A stretch of DNA of 8,628 bases from Saprospirales bacterium. Its GTDB lineage: Bacteria > Bacteroidota > Bacteroidia > Chitinophagales > Saprospiraceae. The position numbers and the translations under genes were made by a program. This document shows positions 1 through 5,817 of this stretch, piece after piece. The DNA lies in the NCBI GenBank assembly GCA_003448025.1, contig DLXL01000385.1, positions 6,645 to 15,272 on the forward strand, written 5' to 3'. Below the pieces are notes generated by a model, which did no database searches, was not told where the DNA came from, and saw nothing but the letters and a program-made list of their open reading frames with translations. Within the stretch, counting starts at the first letter, position 1, and every line of letters begins with the position of its first letter.

Positions 1-3000
1 TGTGCCGGAAATTCATCTACCGCATCGCTTCAAATTACGGTAAATGATACACAGCCGCCAAGTTTGGCTGCTCCAGCCAACATTACGGTTTTTACCGGAC
101 AAAACAACTGCGAAGGGGTAGTTATGCTTCCTTTCCCGGCCATCACGGAAAACTGTACCATGTCGGCCAGTTTTAGTTTATCCTCTCCTGTATTACCCCT
201 GCAATTTGTCAACAATCCCGATTTAGGGATTATTGCAGCTGATATTTCTGTGCCACTGTCCGGTTTGATCCCCAATGCAGTTGGAACAGGTTTCCTTAAG
301 GTTAGGCACAAAGGAGATAATGGGGAGTTAGGGGAGTTCTTTAATGTGTTTGATGAACAGGGAAATCCGGTTGGAAGTACTGGACAAGGTTCCATGTCTA
401 ATGAATGCAATGGCTTTTTTGAAACCATTTTCCCGGTTTCTGCAGCCGATATTAATGCCTGGGCATCCAATCCTCCGTTTGGGAGTACGTCGTTTTATCT
501 GGAAACCAACCCGGGTCCTGTCTTTATTGGCAACTGCGCGCCATTGTTGCCTAACGGAACGGATGGTGTGAGTCAGGTACAGGTTGTTTTGGAATATAGT
601 TACGCGGTGGTGGATTACACCATCAAAAACAACACAAATCAGGTGGTTTCTGCCGGTAGTATTACAGGAAATATCACTAAAGACACCCTTCCGGCGGGCA
701 ATTATACGGTCATGTACCAAACCACAGACAATTCCGGACTTGTGGGTATGACCAGTTTTTCTGTTACAGTACGGGATACAGTAAAGCCTAAGGCAATTTG
801 TCAGCCAACCTATATTTTGCAAGTGGATCCATCTGGTGCTGCACCGGTTACCCTTCTACCATCCAATGTGAATAATGGCAGTTTTGACAATTGTACACCA
901 ACTGCCAATCTTACGTATTCAGTTACCCCCAACGTATTCACCTGCAACCAGGCCGGCAGTAGTCCTTTCGTTACCCTAAGTGTAACAGATACTTCCGGGA
1001 ATACCGCTACCTGTAAAACGATTGTAGGGATTTTTAATAGGCCTCCAACCCCTGGATATACACCTGTTTGTGAAAATGGCACGCTGGTACTAAGTGCCGG
1101 CCCGCCCTCTGCCGGCCCATATCTGTATGAATGGGAAGGATTGAATAACAATTTCTTTAGTACAGAGCAAAATCCGGTGGTTACGACCAATGCAATGGCC
1201 ATCCATAACGATACCTATTGTGTTACCATCACCGGAGCTACAGGATGTACTTCTTCAGCCTGTGTGCCGGTTCAACTGGCTATTTTGGCTGTTACACCAG
1301 TATTAAATACTATACCCACCTCGTATTGTCCCGGACAAAGTGTTCTGTTGTCTACGGCTACTTACCAGGGTCAAAATGTAAGCTACCAATGGCTTCAGGA
1401 TATAAACGGCAACCCAAATGAGATTGGCGAAACGCTGGTCAATAATTTTACCGTAAATAACCTGGCGCCTGGCACATATACGTTTTACGTCAAGGTGTTT
1501 GCCAATGGATGTGCCACTGCTTTATCCAATTCCATTACTATCACTATGCATCCAACCCCGCCAGCTGATGCGTTGCCGGAGATGCAATTGATATGTGAAG
1601 GGCAATCCCTCTCCCTTCAGTGTTTAACCCCTCCAACAGGTGGTTTAACCTATTTCTGGACGGGGCCTCCCGGATCAGGGTTTACTAGTTCCCATCAAAA
1701 TCCGGTTGTGACCAATAGTGCTATTTCCAGCCAGCATGCTGGGAAGTACATTTTGGTGACGCAGCGAAATGGGTGTTTTTCCGTTCCTGATACGGTAATG
1801 GTGTCTATAAACAATAAACCGCCCAAACCGGTACTTGGAGGGAATGTTAATGCCTGTTCAGGGCAAAATGTTACTTTGGTGTGCAATAACCCCAATGCGT
1901 CACAGTATTTGTGGACTATCCCTACACCATCAGGTCCTGTGGATATTACCACGTCCATCAACAGCCTGCTAATTCCCGGAGTAACCAATCAGAACGAGGG
2001 GTGTTATGCTGTAATTGTATTTGCTAACGGCTGTTTTTCCGATGCGTCTAATCCTATTTGCCTGGATGTACACGATATACCTGAGGTTACGGCTAATTCC
2101 AATACGCCCATTTGCAAAGATTCCCTGCTTCAGCTTAGCACCACTTTTTCATCGGAGGTGCCACTCACCTGGTGCTGGACGTTCCCTGATGCCTCGCAAC
2201 ATTTTATGCAGAACATCACGGTGCCCAACGGCGCCAGCGGAACATACCAGGTTGTTGGGAAAACAGCTTATGGCTGTGCTGATACCTCTATCGTAGTGGT
2301 TAACAATGTAACGCCGCCAGCGATTGGTTCTATCAGCAATAACGCTCCGGTTTGTTGCGACGGCACTACAGATGCTGTACTGACGGCCAGTATTACATCG
2401 CCCAATACACCGTACACTTATTTGTGGACCGGCCCGCCGGCATTCGGAACCACCACGCTGGCTAATCCGGTGATCCCGGATGTATGTACGCCTTTTAATG
2501 GTCAATACACGTTGGTGGTGAAAGACTCCTTTGGGTGTCCGTCATTGCCGGCTACTACTGAGATTAATATTCAGGCGCCGCCGGCAACGCCTATGCTGAG
2601 CGTAACGCAGCAGCCTGTTTGTGCAGGTGCTACAGTTACCCTAACAATTGGAAATCCTACTCCGGGGGTTACATATTTATGGAATCGGCCAGGTGGTATT
2701 CCGGATACCACTACTATTATTCCTACCCTGAATTTGCCCAACGCTCAGGCCTGGCAGTCTGGAAACTATTCCGTGACCGCGATTTCAGCCAATGGATTAT
2801 GTCAGTCAGGGCCTTCCAATACAGTCACCGTCGTGATTCATCCAATTCCTCCAACACCAATGATCAGTTCCAATTCGCCAGTATGCGAAGGTGGTATTTT
2901 GGAACTTGAGGCGGATTCCATTCCGGGAGCCACCTATTTTTGGTCGGGGCCGGGGTGGACAAGTAGTGAAGAAGATCCCATGCGGATGAATGTTTTGCCT

Positions 3001-4728
3001 GGTATGGCAGGTGTGTATAAGCTCCGGGTTGAGGTGAATAATTGCAGTTCTGCTGAATCTGTTCTGGTGGTTTCCGTTGTTCCTACTCCTGTGGCTCCTC
3101 AAATTGCCATTCCACCGATGGCCATTTGTGTAGATGCTCCAATCAGTACTTTTCTGAATATTCTTAACCCTATGGGTGGTATGGAATATACGTGGGAGGA
3201 TGCTTCTTCCGGCATTGTACTTCAGGGCCCTTCAACTATTAATACCTTGTTTTTGGGAGAACCACAAGTGCAGGCATTGGGTCCGGGAACGCACACGTTT
3301 AGGGTAAAAGCCCGCACTTCCATCGCACCGTTTTGCAGCTCCGTTTATTCCAATTCAGTCACGATTCGGTTTGATACCATTCCTGCAGGTGTCAATGCTT
3401 TTGCCGGCCTTGATCGGGTAGCGTGTATTAGTAATCCAATTCAGCTGAATGGAACCCCTAATCCATTGCCAGGCATGGTGGATGGTATCTGGTCACAGAT
3501 CGGAGGTCCGGTAGTTGCCATTGATAATGCAGGATCGCCAAACGCCTTATTTTTTAGTTTGGATACAGCTACCTACACCTTTGCCTGGAACTTATCCAAT
3601 GGTGAATGTCGAAATTTCAGTAGCGATACGATGGTTATAACGGCTCAGAATCCCGAGATAGCCAATGCAGGTCCGGATCAGTATGTTTGTAGCCCAATTG
3701 GTATCCAGTTGAACGCTACTCAAGGAGTCAATACACAAGGTCAGTGGGGGCAGTTACAGCCTGGTTTGGGAATTGTGATTGATGATCCTTCGAACCCCAA
3801 CACAACGATCAGTGGAAATATTCGCCTTGGACAAACCTATCCGTTTTATTGGGTTATTGGCAATCCGGGCTGTGGTGAAAGTTCTGATCCGGTAACCATT
3901 TATGTATATAGTGGAAAACCTCAAACGGGTCCGAACCAGTTTATTTGCAGCAATGATGATTGCACAGTACTGACTGTTTCTTCTTTAGCCTCCTTTGAAA
4001 CAGGTCAATGGACTTGCCTGAATAATCCATTGGCTACGTTTACCAATCCTTTTAATGATACCACTGTCGTTTGTGGATTGGTTGAAGGTTCCAATGTTTT
4101 CGTTTGGACAGTTACCAGGGACTCCTGTGACCTGAATTTCAACAAAGACACGATGGAAGTATATTACCAGATTTTTCCAACGGCGTTTGTGGATAATGTA
4201 AGTGTGAATTTTGGTTCTTCAGCACAATTTAACGTACTGCTCAATGATGATTTACCGGAAGCTTTTACTGTAACCATCACCACCCATCCTGTAAATGGTA
4301 CCATTGTAGGCAGCCCGGGAACAGGGGTTTATGTTTACCGCCCTACTTCAGGATTTACAGGCTCCGATGTCATGACATACAGGATATGCAACACACAATG
4401 CCCGGATGCATGCAGTTTTGCCAATGTGAATTTCACCACTGGTGAAGCGCCTGAATGTTTTATTCCAACCATTATTACGCCAAATTCTGACGGGTTTAAT
4501 GATGTGTTCAAAATTCCTGAGCAATGTACGTTAGGGGAAGGCGCCGCCAATTTGGAGGTTACGATTTATAATCAGTGGGGCGATGTAGTTTTTCATGCCA
4601 AACCTTATCAAAATGATTGGGAGGGCACGTACAACAACGAGGAGTTGCCGGCCGGCACTTATTTCTATCGTGTGAAATTAGACGCCAATTCAGAGCCTCG
4701 AACAGGCTTTATGTTGATTCAACGTTAA
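1..4728 (+). CDS. Giant multi-domain surface adhesin with gliding-motility-associated C-terminal domain (5'-partial)
   Basis: The reading frame is open from base 1 and already codes for the end of a HYR-like module (NSSTASLQITVNDTQPP), so the gene starts upstream of the window. The TTG at 64 is inside a domain and is not a credible start. The visible 1575 residues end at TAA 4726-4728. Modules by visible residue: HYR-like tail 1-15; HYR-like 16-258 with an apparent insert at 61-200; HYR-like 259-346; nine Ig-like modules 347-1124; three PKD-like modules opening with AGLDR/AGPDQ-type motifs 1125-1389; a cadherin-like/Big-type module 1390-1482 (LLNDDLPE, YRPTSGFTGSD); and a type B sorting domain 1483-1575. 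Such proteins are usually exported by the T9SS and displayed or released as adhesins, gliding proteins or matrix components. No enzyme domain is visible. The ligand and any gliding role are unknown. The porP/sprF-like gene 14 bases downstream fits a cargo-partner pair. The family is secure; the specific function is not. Confidence 0.93.
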   Translation, partial: CAGNSSTASLQITVNDTQPPSLAAPANITVFTGQNNCEGVVMLPFPAITENCTMSASFSLSSPVLPLQFVNNPDLGIIAADISVPLSGLIPNAVGTGFLKVRHKGDNGELGEFFNVFDEQGNPVGSTGQGSMSNECNGFFETIFPVSAADINAWASNPPFGSTSFYLETNPGPVFIGNCAPLLPNGTDGVSQVQVVLEYSYAVVDYTIKNNTNQVVSAGSITGNITKDTLPAGNYTVMYQTTDNSGLVGMTSFSVTVRDTVKPKAICQPTYILQVDPSGAAPVTLLPSNVNNGSFDNCTPTANLTYSVTPNVFTCNQAGSSPFVTLSVTDTSGNTATCKTIVGIFNRPPTPGYTPVCENGTLVLSAGPPSAGPYLYEWEGLNNNFFSTEQNPVVTTNAMAIHNDTYCVTITGATGCTSSACVPVQLAILAVTPVLNTIPTSYCPGQSVLLSTATYQGQNVSYQWLQDINGNPNEIGETLVNNFTVNNLAPGTYTFYVKVFANGCATALSNSITITMHPTPPADALPEMQLICEGQSLSLQCLTPPTGGLTYFWTGPPGSGFTSSHQNPVVTNSAISSQHAGKYILVTQRNGCFSVPDTVMVSINNKPPKPVLGGNVNACSGQNVTLVCNNPNASQYLWTIPTPSGPVDITTSINSLLIPGVTNQNEGCYAVIVFANGCFSDASNPICLDVHDIPEVTANSNTPICKDSLLQLSTTFSSEVPLTWCWTFPDASQHFMQNITVPNGASGTYQVVGKTAYGCADTSIVVVNNVTPPAIGSISNNAPVCCDGTTDAVLTASITSPNTPYTYLWTGPPAFGTTTLANPVIPDVCTPFNGQYTLVVKDSFGCPSLPATTEINIQAPPATPMLSVTQQPVCAGATVTLTIGNPTPGVTYLWNRPGGIPDTTTIIPTLNLPNAQAWQSGNYSVTAISANGLCQSGPSNTVTVVIHPIPPTPMISSNSPVCEGGILELEADSIPGATYFWSGPGWTSSEEDPMRMNVLPGMAGVYKLRVEVNNCSSAESVLVVSVVPTPVAPQIAIPPMAICVDAPISTFLNILNPMGGMEYTWEDASSGIVLQGPSTINTLFLGEPQVQALGPGTHTFRVKARTSIAPFCSSVYSNSVTIRFDTIPAGVNAFAGLDRVACISNPIQLNGTPNPLPGMVDGIWSQIGGPVVAIDNAGSPNALFFSLDTATYTFAWNLSNGECRNFSSDTMVITAQNPEIANAGPDQYVCSPIGIQLNATQGVNTQGQWGQLQPGLGIVIDDPSNPNTTISGNIRLGQTYPFYWVIGNPGCGESSDPVTIYVYSGKPQTGPNQFICSNDDCTVLTVSSLASFETGQWTCLNNPLATFTNPFNDTTVVCGLVEGSNVFVWTVTRDSCDLNFNKDTMEVYYQIFPTAFVDNVSVNFGSSAQFNVLLNDDLPEAFTVTITTHPVNGTIVGSPGTGVYVYRPTSGFTGSDVMTYRICNTQCPDACSFANVNFTTGEAPECFIPTIITPNSDGFNDVFKIPEQCTLGEGAANLEVTIYNQWGDVVFHAKPYQNDWEGTYNNEELPAGTYFYRVKLDANSEPRTGFMLIQR
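181..600 (+). other. Inserted beta-rich domain within a HYR-like module of the adhesin
   Basis: Visible residues 61-200 interrupt a HYR-like module. The first half of that module (DTQPPSL, ANITV, ENCTMSASF) lies before it. The second half (SAGSITGNITKDTLPAGNY, YQTTDNSGLVGMTSFSVTV) lies after it. The insert is rich in alternating hydrophobic residues typical of beta strands and contains FLKVRHKGDNGELGEFF and FDEQGNPVGSTGQ followed by three well-spaced cysteine or aromatic segments. It resembles a jelly-roll or binding domain in general character, but I cannot name a family. The boundaries are estimated from where HYR-like sequence stops and resumes, and could be off by ten or more residues. 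Confidence 0.5.
1039..4167 (+). repeat. Array of twelve Ig/PKD-like modules in the adhesin
   Basis: Twelve diverged protein repeats follow each other with short proline-rich linkers (PPTP, HPTPP, NNKPPKP, HPIPPTP, VPTPVAP). Approximate starts are 1039, 1285, 1549, 1810, 2071, 2311, 2572, 2839, 3079, 3373, 3646 and 3907. Most of modules 1-9 open with a cysteine motif such as VCENG, YCPGQ, ICEGQ, VCAGA or VCEGG, several carry a central YxWxGP motif, and many have an NGC-type cysteine near the end. Modules 10-12 open with AGLDR, AGPDQ or TGPNQ and then cysteine, and 10 and 11 have a WSQIGG/WGQLQP core. Paired cysteines could form intramodule disulfides after export. The copies are diverged in DNA as well as protein, so this is an old array and not a recent tandem expansion. 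Confidence 0.85.
4447..4725 (+). other. Gliding-motility-associated C-terminal domain (T9SS type B sorting signal, CHU_C-like)
   Basis: The last 93 residues carry the expected landmarks in order: IITPNSDGFNDVFKI, then IYNQWGDVVF, then YQNDWEGTYN, then LPAGTYFYRVKL, and the terminal GFMLIQR. This is the gliding-motility-associated domain of the kind found at the end of SprB-like proteins in Bacteroidota. Members direct cargo across the outer membrane by the T9SS and, by published work on SprB and SprF, depend on a PorP/SprF-type partner. Here that partner is encoded immediately downstream. Confidence 0.93.
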
Positions 4729-4742
4729 ACCTCTTGCGCTCG

Positions 4743-5696
4743 ATGAAAAAACAACACCTAACCTTCGCCTTTTTGTTGCTATCAGGCTTGGTACAAGCTC
4801 AGCAGGAGCAGATGTATACCCAGTTTATTTTTAATAAACAGGCCTACAATCCGGCATTTGCCGGAAGTTTTGTTTCCCCAACATTGACGGCCATTTACCG
4901 GAACCAATGGATGGGGTTAGATGGGGCTCCCAAGGCTATGGCACTATCCTACACACAGCCCTTGTTGAATAAACGGGTAGGCATTGGTGGAAATATTGCC
5001 AGGCAAAGCATTGGGATTAATACCAATCTGACGATAGATATTGCTTACAATTACCGTATCCAATTGAAACGAGGCGTGTTGGCTACCGGCTTGCAATTCA
5101 GTATGCGCAATATCCGGCAAAATTGGAATGATCCAAGGATCAGGCCTATTGATCAGGGTGATCCTGGTATTCCACTGGATCCCAAAAGCAAATTCGTTCC
5201 TAATTTTGGAGCCGGCGTGTATTATCAGGCATATAACGACAAGTGGTATGCTGGTGTGGCTTTACCCAGAATTTTTAGCTCCAGCATTGATTTTGCAGAA
5301 TTTGGAGATACCATATCCAGAGAAGTACAACATTTTAATGCCATGGGAGGGATACAGTTGAGTCCTACTGACGACCTTAAGGTTACTCCTCAGGTTTTGG
5401 TGCGTTATGCCATTGGCGCGCCGGTAGATGCAGAAGTGAACGTTAGTGCTTTACTGAGAAACCGGTTTTATGCCGGATTATCCTATCGGGCAGGTGGGGA
5501 TATCAACTTCGCCGGAGAAAGTTTAGACTTTGCTCTGGGTATTCAAGCCATCGACGAGCTGTTCTTTTGCCTGTCGTATGACATTGGACTCACCCGCTTG
5601 CGTAAACAACACAACGGCTCTATAGAAGCAACAGTACGGTGGTATATTAATCCGCCGGATAATGTAGACAGGGTTACAGATCCACGTCCATTCTGA
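4743..5696 (+). CDS. PorP/SprF family type IX secretion system outer-membrane protein
   Basis: A 317-residue protein. The ATG at 4743 is chosen because it is followed directly by a good signal peptide (MKKQHLTFAFLLLSGLVQA, cleavage likely before QQEQ). The frame is open further upstream, but that stretch overlaps the end of the adhesin and lacks any export signal. The mature start has the family signature QMYTQFIFNKQAYNPAFAGS. The rest alternates beta strands and turns as in an outer-membrane barrel, with LSYDIGLTRLRKQHNG and a final strand TVRWYI near the end and a C-terminal DPRPF that recalls the xPRxF ending of many family members. The length fits the usual 300-350 residues. PorP/SprF proteins cooperate with the T9SS to export or retain type B cargo. 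The 14-base spacing after the adhesin suggests co-transcription and a dedicated cargo. I give no symbol because porP and sprF paralogues are numerous. Confidence 0.93.
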   Translation: MKKQHLTFAFLLLSGLVQAQQEQMYTQFIFNKQAYNPAFAGSFVSPTLTAIYRNQWMGLDGAPKAMALSYTQPLLNKRVGIGGNIARQSIGINTNLTIDIAYNYRIQLKRGVLATGLQFSMRNIRQNWNDPRIRPIDQGDPGIPLDPKSKFVPNFGAGVYYQAYNDKWYAGVALPRIFSSSIDFAEFGDTISREVQHFNAMGGIQLSPTDDLKVTPQVLVRYAIGAPVDAEVNVSALLRNRFYAGLSYRAGGDINFAGESLDFALGIQAIDELFFCLSYDIGLTRLRKQHNGSIEATVRWYINPPDNVDRVTDPRPF

Positions 5697-5748
5697 GGAA
5701 AAGGCACAAAGTGGTGGGGTAGAAAATCCATTTTTTGCATGATACTGA

Positions 5749-5778
5749 GGAGGTCGAGCAAACCTCTCTGGGATTTTT
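5749..5778 (+). terminator. Weak candidate terminator after the porP/sprF-like gene
   Basis: The segments GAGGT and ACCTC (5750-5754 and 5762-5766, with one possible extra G-T pair outside) form a five to six base-pair stem with a seven-base loop. A run of five T follows at 5774-5778, but six or more bases past the stem. The stem is short and the spacing loose, so this is only a candidate. The rest of the 121-base convergent gap shows nothing else I can support; another T-run at 5804-5809 has no convincing stem before it. Confidence 0.25.
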
Positions 5779-5817
5779 AGTCTAAATTGCCAAGACCATT
5801 GAGTTTTTTCAGTTAAA

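Noticed and set aside
30..470. Open frame of 146 codons on the minus strand inside the adhesin
   Set aside because: It lies wholly opposite a well-supported domain-coding frame, lacks any recognisable motif and looks like an antisense shadow. The same holds for the minus-strand frames at 328-822, 810-1202, 1695-1988, 2149-2505, 2806-3102 and 4335-4550.
1091..1119. Duplicated GCCGGCCC segment
   Set aside because: It encodes a short SAGP-P-SAGP linker peptide in an Ig-like module. A two-copy peptide duplication needs no special element.
4646..4657. Perfect 12-base palindrome TGCCGGCCGGCA
   Set aside because: It encodes the LPAG of the conserved LPAGTYFYR motif in the sorting domain, so coding constraint plus codon choice explains it.
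4617..4742. Upstream extension of the porP/sprF-like gene from a TTG at 4617
   Set aside because: It would overlap the adhesin's sorting domain by more than 100 bases and bury the signal peptide that begins at the ATG at 4743.
5543..5761. Minus-strand frame of 72 codons over the end of the porP-like gene and the gap
   Set aside because: It mostly runs antisense to the barrel-coding sequence and has no signal peptide, motif or supporting context.
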